NCBI GenBank assembly: GCA_017416505.1
Contig: JAFQCI010000023.1
Location: 1 to 64,000, forward strand
Origin: Lachnospiraceae bacterium
Lineage (GTDB): Bacteria > Bacillota_A > Clostridia > Lachnospirales > Lachnospiraceae
DNA length: 64,000 nucleotides
Reading direction: 5' to 3'
Below the pieces are notes generated by a model. The model was given only the letters and a program-made list of their open reading frames with translations, did not search any database and was not told the DNA's origin. Each line of letters begins with the position of its first letter. Positions within the stretch are counted from its first letter, which is position 1. The position numbers were made by a program, and so were the translations under genes. This document shows, in pieces, positions 27,178 to 35,737 of the stretch.

Positions 27178-27351
27178 CTATTTTTCTTTTCTCACTCCTT
27201 TGAACGGAGTACCATCTTTCTTTCCGTCCATAAATCTTCCGGTATCAGTATCACGTTTAACCCATGTTTCAGTTTTAGGATTATAAGTTTGTGAACGACC
27301 TTTTACCATACCTTTTCTGTGTCCATCTCCGCTTGGTGAATTAGTTGCCAT
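27178..27351 (-). CDS. Small conserved basic protein (SPSGDGHRKG family), 57 aa
   Basis: Start taken at ATG 27351; an ATG two codons earlier is possible. The pattern NSPSGDGHRKGMV, WVKRDTDTGRFMD and FKGVRKEK belongs to a widespread uncharacterised small-protein family that I recall from many bacteria. Highly basic. Immediately upstream of the KAP gene, so likely the same cassette. Confidence 0.6.
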   Translation of the reverse strand: MATNSPSGDGHRKGMVKGRSQTYNPKTETWVKRDTDTGRFMDGKKDGTPFKGVRKEK

Positions 27352-27421
27352 AATCATATCACGTCTTTCATATACATTTTCCAAAATATTACCACTATGC
27401 AAATGTTTTGTCAACTATATA

Positions 27422-27461
27422 TTGTGGTTTTGTTTGAACACAAACAATATGTTGTGGATTT
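27422..27461. promoter_or_regulatory. Palindrome and repeats upstream of the KAP cassette
   Basis: TTGTTTG-AACA-CAAACAA (27430-27447) lies between two copies of TTGTGG.TTTT. A likely operator for the cassette. Confidence 0.4.
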
Positions 27462-27464
27462 TAT

Positions 27465-28022
27465 ATTGTTTTGAACTAACATAGAAGTTTTGATATTATT
27501 TATTATAGCCTTCCATTTACATAATTCAAATAATTATGTAAACCATTTTATATCACCGAACCACTTTTCCCTACTCCTTCTCCCATCTGCTGCATAACCT
27601 CAAAATCCTTAAAAACAAAGCCTTTCCAGACTTTTCTACTCCTTATCAACAAAACGTTTTCCGCCATCCAAATCCAATAATTTACAGTTCTATCTAACCC
27701 TCTAATCCCGAACCTGATTACGATAGTCATAAAATAGGGTTAATTTCAACAATTTTTTATTAACACTACATATCCCAGACTAGCAATAAATCCTTGAAAA
27801 TTAAGCATTTCATCAACTTTATAATCACTTTGAGTATTCTTAAAATCTCTTCACATCGAACCACACGAATATTACAGCATATTAAATTAATCAAGTAGTC
27901 CGTACCATATCCGAAAAGCCTTGATTTTCCTATGTTTTCTGGTATCTACTGATAAATCAATTCAATACTCTCGAACAAACAAAAGCATCTGGATACTATT
28001 TTCCAAATGCCTTGCCATTTAC
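27465..28022. other. Gap between the KAP cassette and the 28.0-kb gene
   Basis: About 560 bases without a supported gene. A 60-codon minus frame (27548-27730) has no ribosome site. A terminator hairpin, GCATTTGGA/TCCAGATGC then TTTTG, lies at 27983-28012 on the minus strand and ends the 28.0-kb gene's transcript. Confidence 0.35.
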
Positions 28023-28241
28023 TTATCTATTATTCATTTCTTCTTCAATTAATTTTAGAAATTGTTGTTTACCTTGCGCTATTGTAGTATCTGCCCCCTT
28101 ATATCTATACCAAAAATTAGTATAACTTATTTCATATTTATCATTGACAATCAATCTATGTGTTTCTTCATTAGAAACAACATTTGCACCAAGCTTTTCT
28201 AATTGCCTTTTAAAAATATCTCTTTCTAATCCAAAAGCCAT
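28023..28241 (-). CDS. Hypothetical protein, 72 aa
   Basis: Ribosome site TAGGAGGGTTTAAA. N-terminus FKRQLEKLGANVVSNEETHRLIV faintly recalls HicA-like small proteins, but no catalytic His is placed convincingly. Unassigned. Confidence 0.45.
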   Translation of the reverse strand: MAFGLERDIFKRQLEKLGANVVSNEETHRLIVNDKYEISYTNFWYRYKGADTTIAQGKQQFLKLIEEEMNNR

Positions 28242-28275
28242 TTTAAACCCTCCTATTTTCTATATAAGTACAAAT

Positions 28276-28641
28276 TTATCTGAATCCTACTGACATCTTA
28301 CAGTTAGAACAAAAATGATTTGTTCGTAAACTTCCTGTTACAATAGGGTATAATTTTTTATGATTATTAAAACAAGATGAACAATAATATATATTTTTTC
28401 CTTGTTCTTTTTCTGACTTTCTAATGTATAATCCATTAGAAAGTAATTCGAGGTCTTGTTCTAATTCTTTTACATTTTCCAATTCAAAAATTCTCGTCTT
28501 TAATAATTCGTTTTCTTCTTTTAACTCATAAAATTTATTCTGTATTTCAAATAATTTACCAGACATTTTTTCGTCTTTGTACTTATCAGAAAGTCCTTTT
28601 AATTCCTTTAACAAATTATAAATATCTTCTACAATACTCAT
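28276..28641 (-). CDS. Coiled-coil protein with C-terminal zinc ribbon, 121 aa
   Basis: ATG 28641 after AGGAG. N-terminal ~70 residues form a coiled coil (DKYKDEKMSGKLFEIQNKFY). The C-terminus has YYCSSCFNNHKK and HFCSNCKMSVGFR, a four-Cys ribbon. This is a common phage layout; function unknown. Confidence 0.55.
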   Translation of the reverse strand: MSIVEDIYNLLKELKGLSDKYKDEKMSGKLFEIQNKFYELKEENELLKTRIFELENVKELEQDLELLSNGLYIRKSEKEQGKNIYYCSSCFNNHKKLYPIVTGSLRTNHFCSNCKMSVGFR

Positions 28642-28697
28642 CTCAAACGCTCCTCTCATAATCAGAAAAACTTAAAATTCAAAAAGATTTTCTTCTT

Positions 28698-29018
28698 TTA
28701 CTGTATTCTTTTAACTCTTGTTTCTTTTCCTTTGATTTGTTTCTTTACATATTTAATATCTTTTTCATTCGGTTCTTCAATCATTTCACATAAATATCTT
28801 TTGATATCTTTATTAATTCCATTTGTACCGTCATCAATTTCTTTGATACCTTTATCTATAAAATTAATACAATTTTTTAAATAGTCATTATCCATTGAAT
28901 CGTAACTACTCAATTTTTCTGCTCTATCTTCCCAATATCCATAACCACCATTTAAATAAGAATATCCAACTTCAATTGCTATTTTCTCATAATTTATATA
29001 CATAACATACCATTCCAT
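28698..29018 (-). CDS. Hypothetical protein, 106 aa
   Basis: Start ambiguous between ATG 29018 and ATG 29003. Aromatic N-terminus, basic C-terminus (KKQIKGKETRVKRIQ). No recognised domain. A 24-bp palindrome lies in its promoter region. Confidence 0.45.
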   Translation of the reverse strand: MEWYVMYINYEKIAIEVGYSYLNGGYGYWEDRAEKLSSYDSMDNDYLKNCINFIDKGIKEIDDGTNGINKDIKRYLCEMIEEPNEKDIKYVKKQIKGKETRVKRIQ

Positions 29019-29064
29019 TCCTTTCCCACAATAAACTCAATTAACTCATAAAAATTTTGTCTAC

Positions 29065-29088
29065 TTCTAGTATAATACTTTACTAGAA
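29065..29088. promoter_or_regulatory. 24-bp palindrome upstream of the 29.0-kb gene
   Basis: TTCTAGTA and TACTAGAA form perfect 8-bp arms around an 8-bp spacer that includes a TATTAT-like -10 on the minus strand. Probable operator. Confidence 0.5.
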
Positions 29089-29239
29089 TAATACAAGTTT
29101 TTCCAAAAAATTTTCTAAAAAAGCCATACCATCAGGTACAGCTTCTCTACAACAAATCAAGCCAATCAATAGGTAATCAGCCTATGTTGAACGCAAATAT
29201 TATATCATAGAATCTTCAATATTGCTATTGATAAATTCT

Positions 29240-29425
29240 TTAATACCTTTCATTCTTCCGAATTTTCTCTAACTTTTCTTTCTTCTGATTCTTATATCTT
29301 ACCCTTGCTCTAGGCTTGTACTTGTTACAATGCTGGCAGTAATGAGCATGGTCTGCTTTCCTACCTTTAGTACAAAGTCCGGCACAAACATAGTACAAGC
29401 AAGGTGTCTGTCTATCTGTTGCCAA
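29240..29425 (-). CDS. Small zinc-finger protein, 61 aa
   Basis: Cys/His-rich (CLYYVCAGLCTKGRKADHAH, YCQHCNKYKPR) followed by a very basic tail. Suggests one or two zinc sites and nucleic-acid binding. Follows the 29.5-kb gene. Confidence 0.5.
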   Translation of the reverse strand: MATDRQTPCLYYVCAGLCTKGRKADHAHYCQHCNKYKPRARVRYKNQKKEKLEKIRKNERY

Positions 29426-29454
29426 AATTTATCCCTCTTTCTCTAATAATCTTC

Positions 29455-29736
29455 CTAATCCTTCTGCCAAAATGTTTCCCTTATAACATCTGAACCTAAA
29501 GGAGAAATATTTAATTTTGGTATGTTTTCATCAGAAAATCCCATTGTTTCAAAATCGTTTAGTAAGTGACCGACTTTTGCTTTTAATTCTGCAACTTTAA
29601 CACCTGCTTCCAACTTAGAAATCAATTCAATTTCCTTACCAAATTCTTGTAAAATCCTTTCGATGCTACATAAATCATCATATACACGTTCTGCAATAAG
29701 CAATGGGTTTTCACATCCACATAATTTATCTGCCAT
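29455..29736 (-). CDS. Hypothetical helical protein, 93 aa
   Basis: Overlaps the end of the upstream gene by 11 bases, implying coupled translation. Helical, with no recognised domain. Confidence 0.45.
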   Translation of the reverse strand: MADKLCGCENPLLIAERVYDDLCSIERILQEFGKEIELISKLEAGVKVAELKAKVGHLLNDFETMGFSDENIPKLNISPLGSDVIRETFWQKD

Positions 29737-30670
29737 TATTTACACCTCCTTCCAACTTTTCTAATAACTGTTTTCCCCATTCATCGTATCTATAAAACAT
29801 ATTTAATTCATCGCATACTTTTACTGCTTCTTCTCTGTCTACAAAAATCATATCTTCTGTAACATTCTTTTCTATACTTTTAGAAAAATGGTCTTTCTCC
29901 TGCTTGATTTTATATCTCAAAATTGCACCATCTTTACAAACTGTATAGCGGTAACTAACTATACGATATGGTTCATGGTCTACTGTGTTTATTTCAACTA
30001 CTTTTGAATCTAAAATAATATCTCCTTTGCCTTTACATTTAGGACATTTTACATCATATCCCTTATATGTAACTTTTCCACGACCCATACAAACACCACA
30101 AGTACATTTATTTTTAAGTCTTTCTTTTGTTTTGGTAACAAGATATACTTCCTGACCTACTTCAAATTTATTATCTATTGTGTGCATCTGCGAATCCTCC
30201 TTTTCTTCCCACAACTCATACTCCTGCATAATTTCTTCTGATGCTGTATAATAACTTCCATCAATAAAATCCTTGATAATCCAACAATCTTCTTCTGTAA
30301 TCTCATCAAAAGCATATTCATTTTCTGTATCATCTATAAAAGGTGTAAATGGTATCAGGTCTTCCGCTAAAAATTCCTTATACTCTTCGTCTGTATATTT
30401 ATGATTTATGATAATAGGCACAGGCTCCTCATAGACAACTGGGATATGTTGATTATCTGCACCTAAACACACCTTTTCTCTCGTAGGCTTTTTAGATTCC
30501 TCTTCGGCTTGTTCCAATGTAGTACAAATAATCGCACCAGACAACATTGTACAATTCCCCTTATAGAATCTAAGGATATACCCATTTTCCATACCTTTCT
30601 GATATTTCACAGCTTTAATCTTTTCTCTTGACCTATATGTTAATGCTTCTCTATCAAATAATTCCGACAT
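29726..30670 (-). CDS. Protein with DnaJ-type CxxCxGxG zinc module, 314 aa
   Basis: Ribosome site AGGAGGAATAAT. In the middle, CTCGVCMGRGKV and CPKCKGKGDI are CxxCxGxG-type repeats like the DnaJ cysteine-rich region, inside an otherwise acidic protein. The neighbour at 30.7 kb has the same module, so these look like diverged tandem paralogues. The role may be protein-protein contact; no J-domain is present here. Confidence 0.55.
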   Translation of the reverse strand: MSELFDREALTYRSREKIKAVKYQKGMENGYILRFYKGNCTMLSGAIICTTLEQAEEESKKPTREKVCLGADNQHIPVVYEEPVPIIINHKYTDEEYKEFLAEDLIPFTPFIDDTENEYAFDEITEEDCWIIKDFIDGSYYTASEEIMQEYELWEEKEDSQMHTIDNKFEVGQEVYLVTKTKERLKNKCTCGVCMGRGKVTYKGYDVKCPKCKGKGDIILDSKVVEINTVDHEPYRIVSYRYTVCKDGAILRYKIKQEKDHFSKSIEKNVTEDMIFVDREEAVKVCDELNMFYRYDEWGKQLLEKLEGGVNNGR

Positions 30671-30672
30671 TA

Positions 30673-31056
30673 TTATTCCTCCTGCTCTATCAGTTCCTTA
30701 CAACGTGCTTCTGCTTCTTCCATAGAATAAAACATAATGTTTCTGTAAAGTGCAATACTTCTATTTTTTCCTGAAGGTGTCTCACAATCATACTTTTCAT
30801 ATATCTGTGTATTTCCATTGTTTTCAGTAACAGAAACAATCACTTTATTAATTATCCTTTTCTCTGGCACAAACTTCTTAACCCTTTTTGTATATGTGAA
30901 TTTTCCACCATGACACTTAGGACAACAGAAAGATTCGTCTTTTACTGTTATTACACCTTTTCCATTACAAATCTTACAAGTTTCCAAATCCTTTGTACTG
31001 TTGTTTTTACAAACATATACAGTATCACCAACATTAAATTTTGTCTCTATCTGCAT
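30673..31056 (-). CDS. DnaJ-type zinc-module protein, 127 aa
   Basis: GDTVYVCKNN then CKICNGKGVITVKD and CPKCHGGKFTY: two CxxCxGxG-like repeats. Similar build to the 29.7-kb protein, which follows after two bases. Function unknown. Confidence 0.55.
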   Translation of the reverse strand: MQIETKFNVGDTVYVCKNNSTKDLETCKICNGKGVITVKDESFCCPKCHGGKFTYTKRVKKFVPEKRIINKVIVSVTENNGNTQIYEKYDCETPSGKNRSIALYRNIMFYSMEEAEARCKELIEQEE

Positions 31057-31074
31057 ATCTCTATCCTCTCTTTC

Positions 31075-31194
31075 CTATTCCATAGTTTTGTAATCTTTTG
31101 AATTTCTATCTACAATCCATCCCCCATATCCAAAAGAAAATACTGCTTGTATCATTGCTTCATCAGGTGTATTAGCTTCTATGATTACTGCCAT
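31075..31194 (-). CDS. Micro-protein, 39 aa
   Basis: ATG 31194 overlaps the stop region of the upstream gene (ATGGCAGTAA), which favours coupled translation. Sequence begins MAVIIEANTPDEAMIQAVF and ends in a GGWIV segment with a charged tail. No family recognised. Confidence 0.4.
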   Translation of the reverse strand: MAVIIEANTPDEAMIQAVFSFGYGGWIVDRNSKDYKTME

Positions 31195-31631
31195 ACGTTC
31201 AACGTATTTTCCCCTTCTCCTCTATAGATTGGTACAATATATTTCTTCCGTCTTTGTACTCCGTATTCAGCATCAATATCATCCATGATATCAATAAGAT
31301 TCTGCCTACAATCTTTAAAAAAATAAAGTTCCCCATTTGCAAGAACTGGTCTTCCTAATTCACAATGCTTTTGAATTTTATCCATCATCTGCTTAATACC
31401 TGCTTCAACACCTAACTTGTAAAGAGAATCATTATCATACTGGAATTTCAAATAATCTGTATCTCCTATCATTTCACCGATAGATGTTTCATATGGAATA
31501 TTTAATAACTTTAAAAGTTTTTCCATAGGTTCTAAATCCCTGATAGACATTCTGATTCCCTTTCCATCATGGGAAATAAACATTTCCTTTAATTCTCCAT
31601 CATATTCAATTACAACTTTCTTATCTGGCAT
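31185..31631 (-). CDS. Hypothetical protein, 148 aa
   Basis: Ribosome site GGAGGAATAACGA. No recognised domain; it starts PDKKVVIEYDGELKEM and ends VPIYRGEGENTLNVWQ. First gene of the leftward set after the integrase. Confidence 0.5.
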   Translation of the reverse strand: MPDKKVVIEYDGELKEMFISHDGKGIRMSIRDLEPMEKLLKLLNIPYETSIGEMIGDTDYLKFQYDNDSLYKLGVEAGIKQMMDKIQKHCELGRPVLANGELYFFKDCRQNLIDIMDDIDAEYGVQRRKKYIVPIYRGEGENTLNVWQ

Positions 31632-31704
31632 TCGTTATTCCTCCACATCTTGATTTTCACTACATTATTAATAACCACCTTTAAAAAAGATTTTCACCCT
31701 CTTC

Positions 31705-32580
31705 TTATAATAATTCTGCTTTTTCTATCATATTTTTTAAGTTCGGATGCACATACTTCATTGTAGTATTTAATGAGGAATGCCCGGCTTGTGCAGCAAT
31801 CTCTTGTATTGTAAACATTCCACTTTCCATGGCATTACTACAATAAAAATGTCTTAAAGTATGTGGTGTTATCCTGTCACTAACAGAAGCAAAAGCACTA
31901 TTGATAGTTGACCTATTTAATTTATTTCCTCTCTTATTGCAAAACAGATATTCACTTTCGACTTCTGGTTTCCTGATTTTCATATATTCCCGTATTGCAT
32001 TGATAACTTTACTATTTACAATAACGCTTCTTTGTTTTCCACCCTTACCATTTCTAACCATAATTACATATGTTTGATATGAAATATCTTGTACTTTTAA
32101 ATCTAATACTTCCGATATTCTAAGTCCTGAATATGCCATCAGTGTTGCAATAGTATAATTACGTATATTTGAACAACCTTCAGATTGTAGTAACTTCTGC
32201 CGGAATATATCTATTTCTTCCTTTGTAATATCCGTTGGATTAACTAGATTCTCATGTATCTTTATATAATCTGTTTTTTTAATAACAATATCCTCTGGTT
32301 GCATTACCCGATTATATTTTGCAATAGCTACTAATTTCAGATTGATTGTTTTTCCACTCAAAGAATGATTTTCACCAGTTTTATAATCTGTCTTTCTCAC
32401 ATTCTTAAGATATGAAATATATTCAAGAATATTTTGCCTGTATAGATGTTTAAATTCCACTTCTCCACTTCCTAACAACCAATCAAAGTATTCCTTTACA
32501 TGGCATAGGTATGTGTTAATCGTTCCTTCTGCAATTCCTTCCTCTATCAGTTCCTTTTCAAATTTTTCCAAATCATACAT
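31705..32580 (-). CDS. int: Tyrosine recombinase (phage integrase)
   Basis: About 291 residues from ATG 32580 after AGGTTTTGAGT. N-terminal SAM-like DNA-binding region (~1-105). Catalytic domain with Arg in YSGLRISEVLDL (~154), Lys in GKGGKQRS (~180), HTLRH (~240-244), GHSS (~267) and Tyr in MKYVHP (~276): all active-site residues are present. It joins attP to attB through a covalent 3'-phosphotyrosine. The core site at 47.71-47.74 kb fits such an enzyme. It could also resolve dimers of the extrachromosomal form. A divergent micro-gene and three operator-like sites lie upstream. Confidence 0.88.
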   Translation of the reverse strand: MYDLEKFEKELIEEGIAEGTINTYLCHVKEYFDWLLGSGEVEFKHLYRQNILEYISYLKNVRKTDYKTGENHSLSGKTINLKLVAIAKYNRVMQPEDIVIKKTDYIKIHENLVNPTDITKEEIDIFRQKLLQSEGCSNIRNYTIATLMAYSGLRISEVLDLKVQDISYQTYVIMVRNGKGGKQRSVIVNSKVINAIREYMKIRKPEVESEYLFCNKRGNKLNRSTINSAFASVSDRITPHTLRHFYCSNAMESGMFTIQEIAAQAGHSSLNTTMKYVHPNLKNMIEKAELL

Positions 32581-32594
32581 ACTCAAAACCTCAC

Positions 32595-32696
32595 TTCAAT
32601 TTTGTCGAATTTTTTATTTATAGTTTCTTTTCAACTTTGTTGAAATAATATATCCGCTCCTATATATAATTACCTTCTTTTTTCAACAAAATTGAC
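32595..32696. promoter_or_regulatory. Three operator-like palindromes in the int/micro-gene divergent region
   Basis: TTCAAC-TTT-GTTGAA (32630-32644) is a perfect 15-bp palindrome. Near-copies are at 32595-32609 (TTCAAT-TTT-GTCGAA) and 32682-32696 (TTCAAC-AAA-ATTGAC). They cover the space where int and the plus-strand micro-gene would be transcribed apart. Confidence 0.55.
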
Positions 32697-32799
32697 CCTT
32701 TATCGAAAAAATAATTTGCTGATTTTCTGCTCTGAATATTGTATATTTTCCATTTATAAGATATCATATATATGTAGATAAACTTTCGGAGGTATTAAT

Positions 32800-32940
32800 T
32801 TGAAAATACTTGAAAAGATTTTAGATTATTTGATTTCCAAAAAGGAAAAGAAGTTGCGACAACTAGAAATGCAATGCACTCAGGATAATTTTAAACTGGT
32901 AATGCTTCAGCATGAAAATTCCAAAATGCAGCAGATGTAA
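32800..32940 (+). CDS. Micro-protein divergent from int, 46 aa
   Basis: TTG start at 32800, preceded by CGGAGGTATTAA. The sequence is helical and basic (KILEKILDYLISKKEKKLRQ...). It has its own ribosome site and terminator, so is likely real. Being divergent from int and sharing operators, it might influence excision or integrase level; an excisionase role is only a guess. Confidence 0.5.
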   Translation: MKILEKILDYLISKKEKKLRQLEMQCTQDNFKLVMLQHENSKMQQM

Positions 32941-32989
32941 AAAAGAGGTAGTTTCTTCTATATATAATATAGTAGACTTCCTCTTTTTC
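32937..32989 (+). terminator. Terminator of the micro-gene
   Basis: Long imperfect hairpin, AAAAAGAGG at the base pairing with CCTCTTTTT, ending in a T run. Confidence 0.65.
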
Positions 32990-33058
32990 TAATTTAATCA
33001 TTTGTTCCATTTGTATTATCATATAATTGTGTAATTGAAAAGAAAGTGGTGGTTCTTT

Positions 33059-33382
33059 TTAATTTCCGTTATTTCCAAATCTATTTTCATAAGACAATTC
33101 CGGATTTAAATCAACTTTCCATTCAATCAAATCATGTGGCTGGCATTGTAATAACTGACATATATCCTCTATCGTCTTTGTTGAAACGTCACACATAAAA
33201 TCCTTTCCATCATGAGTGTCTTTATATTCCTGTAGTTTTTTCTCAATTTCTTCCATCGAATCCCCACTACACATTTTTAATTTAGTTAATGTGCTTTGTG
33301 GTATCAATGCTTTTTGCCGTATTGTATATGTAGTAATACCTTTATCTTTTAATTTTTCCATCAATTTATTATAATTAACCAT
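33059..33382 (-). CDS. XRE-family repressor
   Basis: 107 residues from ATG 33382 (MVNYNKLMEKLKDKGITTYT). The HTH spans ~10-60 (IRQKALIPQSTLTKLKMCSG), with the second half TIEDICQLLQCQPHDLIEW typical of the HTH_26/XRE subfamily. A 21-bp operator matching the four at 36.8 kb lies 24 bases upstream of its start. I infer that this is the phage immunity repressor, controlling itself and the 36.8-kb divergent promoters. Family firm, role inferred. Confidence 0.75.
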   Translation of the reverse strand: MVNYNKLMEKLKDKGITTYTIRQKALIPQSTLTKLKMCSGDSMEEIEKKLQEYKDTHDGKDFMCDVSTKTIEDICQLLQCQPHDLIEWKVDLNPELSYENRFGNNGN

Positions 33383-33405
33383 ATGTCTACACTCCATTCT
33401 ATAAT

Positions 33406-33426
33406 ATACATCTATTTACGTGTATA
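33406..33426. promoter_or_regulatory. Repressor autoregulatory operator (copy 5)
   Basis: ATACAT-N8-CGTGTATA-type half-sites in the same 21-bp frame as the four copies at 36.81-36.93 kb. It overlaps the presumed promoter of the XRE repressor. Confidence 0.6.
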
Positions 33427-33485
33427 TTATAACACTTCTTTCCATCTTTATCAACCACCAGCAGAAATTTTTCCATCATCATTTC

Positions 33486-34079
33486 CTAACGTACAGAAGA
33501 TAATAACCTATGTACAATTTTCCATTTCAAACTGATTTTACCCTTCTTTTCCGTTTGATACATAAATATTTCTGTGATACGTTCCATGAAATCATCAGGA
33601 AGAATATTTCCTTTGAATAGGTTACAAGGGTAGCAGGTGCAAGCTAAATTTTCCACATCATCCTCACCGCCCATTGATAAAGGATTGATATGGTCTATTG
33701 TCATATCTTCCAGCAAAATATTTCTTCCACATAATTCACACTTTCCATGAGCATTTAAGTATATAAGTTTCCGTGTGTCTTCTGAATATATTTTTCTTAC
33801 AATTTTTCCATGCTTATCTCTTTTTACCATTGATAAAGCCAATTTATTTTTACGAACTTCATCTAATTCCTCTGGTGTCATATGCTTCCATAATATGTGT
33901 TGACTAAGAGTATCAAACACATAATAATTTTTAGTCCGTCCTTCTGCCTTTTTCATTCCTTGAATTGCATCATGTACATTGCTAAACTTATGAGCAAGGT
34001 TTATATCTGTTGTTTTCTTTGTTGCTCCTGAAACTGTATAATTTATATAATATGTTCCGTTAGTAATTACGATTGCCAT
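33486..34079 (-). CDS. HNH endonuclease
   Basis: 197 residues. CELCGRNI, then DMTIDHINPLSMGGEDDVENLACTCYPCNLFKGN: zinc-binding Cys pairs around a canonical HNH (H in DHINP, N in ENLAC, then the N/K end). The N-terminal part carries a repeated beta pattern. Phage HNH enzymes serve in DNA packaging, homing or host-DNA attack; being in an early-type operon, homing or host attack is more likely than packaging. Confidence 0.75.
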   Translation of the reverse strand: MAIVITNGTYYINYTVSGATKKTTDINLAHKFSNVHDAIQGMKKAEGRTKNYYVFDTLSQHILWKHMTPEELDEVRKNKLALSMVKRDKHGKIVRKIYSEDTRKLIYLNAHGKCELCGRNILLEDMTIDHINPLSMGGEDDVENLACTCYPCNLFKGNILPDDFMERITEIFMYQTEKKGKISLKWKIVHRLLSSVR

Positions 34080-34096
34080 AATAAAACTCCTTCCAA

Positions 34097-34705
34097 TTAT
34101 CTAAATTGTATTCCATTACGGTTCTTTAGTTCAAAACTACAACCAAACACTTCTTTTATTCTTTCATGATATTTTCCATTAAAAGAATCCATCAACTGCT
34201 TAATTTGTTCCATATCTGCTCTCATTGATTCCACTTGCTTGAAAGCCTTTTCCAGTTCTTCCGCTTTGTTATGTAAATATTGAATCTTTTCATCCAACTT
34301 TTCCGAAAATGCCTTTGCATTAATTCTAGGCTTTCCGTTTGCAGCAGTCATTGTTGTAATTTCTTCTGCATTTACTCTCATGTAAAAATCCCTATTACTA
34401 ATGTAATAACTATTATAATATCCACTTGAATCAGCTTCACCTCTTACAGTATCATCATAGCAACGAATAGACATATCAAAAACATTTCCATTTGATGTAG
34501 TATTGATTCCTACACTTACACAATAACTGCGTTTCTCTTTCCCATACTTTAAGAAATTATCCAAAGCTTCAGTGAATTTCTTATTGATACACTTTCCATC
34601 AAATGTATATATAACTGTTTTCAGGCTTTCTAATACTACTGCAAATTTCCGATAAGTTTCAATCTCTTTCTTTATAATTTCTCTTCTTATTGTTTCTGAC
34701 ATCAT
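34097..34705 (-). CDS. Hypothetical coiled-coil protein, 202 aa
   Basis: Two start codons in a row after GGAGGGATTTGCC. C-terminal third is a coiled coil (KIQYLHNKAEELEKAFKQVE). No recognised domain. Part of the leftward operon with the HNH and sigma-like genes. Confidence 0.5.
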   Translation of the reverse strand: MMSETIRREIIKKEIETYRKFAVVLESLKTVIYTFDGKCINKKFTEALDNFLKYGKEKRSYCVSVGINTTSNGNVFDMSIRCYDDTVRGEADSSGYYNSYYISNRDFYMRVNAEEITTMTAANGKPRINAKAFSEKLDEKIQYLHNKAEELEKAFKQVESMRADMEQIKQLMDSFNGKYHERIKEVFGCSFELKNRNGIQFR

Positions 34706-34719
34706 GGCAAATCCCTCCT

Positions 34720-35013
34720 TTAATATTCCGATGCAAATAAAATTGTTGTAATACTTCTATCCCATTCCGTAATCACATAAACTTTCCCTTGTGAGGTCTG
34801 ATAAGATGCCAACACTCTTTCATTGCAGGTTATCGCTATGTTATTAAGTTCCTTGTCTTCTTCCGACATTTCACCCCAATCTTTTCCACAATACCGATTC
34901 ATGATATTACAAATTTCCTTTGCAAATTTTCCGTTCTCTGCTATTACACTATTAATTGTATTAGTCCAAACAATACGACCTAACATAAAATATTTTGATT
35001 TCCACATCCACAT
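34720..35013 (-). CDS. Hypothetical protein, 97 aa
   Basis: ATG 35013 chosen after AAAGGTGG; a GTG four codons earlier is less well placed. No recognised domain. Ends with TSQGKVYVITEWDRSITTIL. Confidence 0.45.
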   Translation of the reverse strand: MWMWKSKYFMLGRIVWTNTINSVIAENGKFAKEICNIMNRYCGKDWGEMSEEDKELNNIAITCNERVLASYQTSQGKVYVITEWDRSITTILFASEY

Positions 35014-35072
35014 AAAATTTTCCACCTTTCATTTATCCATATAACTGTTTATTTTCCATCAGACTACCTCTT

Positions 35073-35666
35073 TTATATTGAGAGATAGTCTGTTACAACA
35101 CTTTGTAATTTTTCCAACTGAATTTTTAATACTTTATAGCTGATACAAAGTTCTTTTCTGATTTCCTGCTTGTTATAACCTTCAAGAAGCATTTCCAAAA
35201 TTCTACCTTGCACATCATCTAATCCAAGTAGAATTTCAGACAATGTTTCCTTGTCAAGAATAGTTCTTTCAACCTGTTGTTTATTATCAACCCAAAATTC
35301 TTCCAGTGCTTTACTTGTATACTCTGCAAATGGGTTATCTCCTTGCATTGTGAAATCTAAACTATATAATTTATCTTCCGGAATTCTTTTTACTGCTCTT
35401 TCCATTTTTAGTTGCCTTGTTACTGCCGTCCAAAGCATATTTTTTAATACAGTAGAAAAAGTATATTGCCTGGCTGACTCATATTCATGGTATTTCTTAA
35501 CTGCATTTAAATATGGCTCTATAAGAATATCATACCATTTTTCAGGGTCTAATCTTTTCAGTTTCATATAAAAGAACAAATAATTATAATTGTTCTTATC
35601 AGATGCAAAGGCTCTTTCCGCTTCTGTAAGCGGTCTAATTGAATAATTTTTATTGTTTGCATTCAT
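35073..35666 (-). CDS. Sigma-70-like factor (phage type)
   Basis: 197 residues, ribosome site GGAGGTGTTACACT. Residues ~45-95 resemble sigma region 2 (ILIEPYLNAVKKYHEYESAR, FSTVLKNMLWTAVTRQLK). The C-terminus has a region-4-like HTH (GLDDVQGRILEMLLEGYNKQ, KELCISYKVLKIQLEKL). Sigma factors direct host RNA polymerase to new promoters. It sits in the leftward early operon, so it may redirect the host enzyme in mid-infection. A distant, shortened member; moderate confidence. Confidence 0.6.
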   Translation of the reverse strand: MNANNKNYSIRPLTEAERAFASDKNNYNYLFFYMKLKRLDPEKWYDILIEPYLNAVKKYHEYESARQYTFSTVLKNMLWTAVTRQLKMERAVKRIPEDKLYSLDFTMQGDNPFAEYTSKALEEFWVDNKQQVERTILDKETLSEILLGLDDVQGRILEMLLEGYNKQEIRKELCISYKVLKIQLEKLQSVVTDYLSI

Positions 35667-35737
35667 AGTGTAACACCTCCAAATATTTTCTAATGGGTAG
35701 AGATTCCGAAGAATCCCATCCCCTAAAATCCAACTGA

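Noticed and set aside
27548..27730. 60-codon minus frame
   Set aside because: No ribosome site; lies in a gap with a terminator and no promoter seen.
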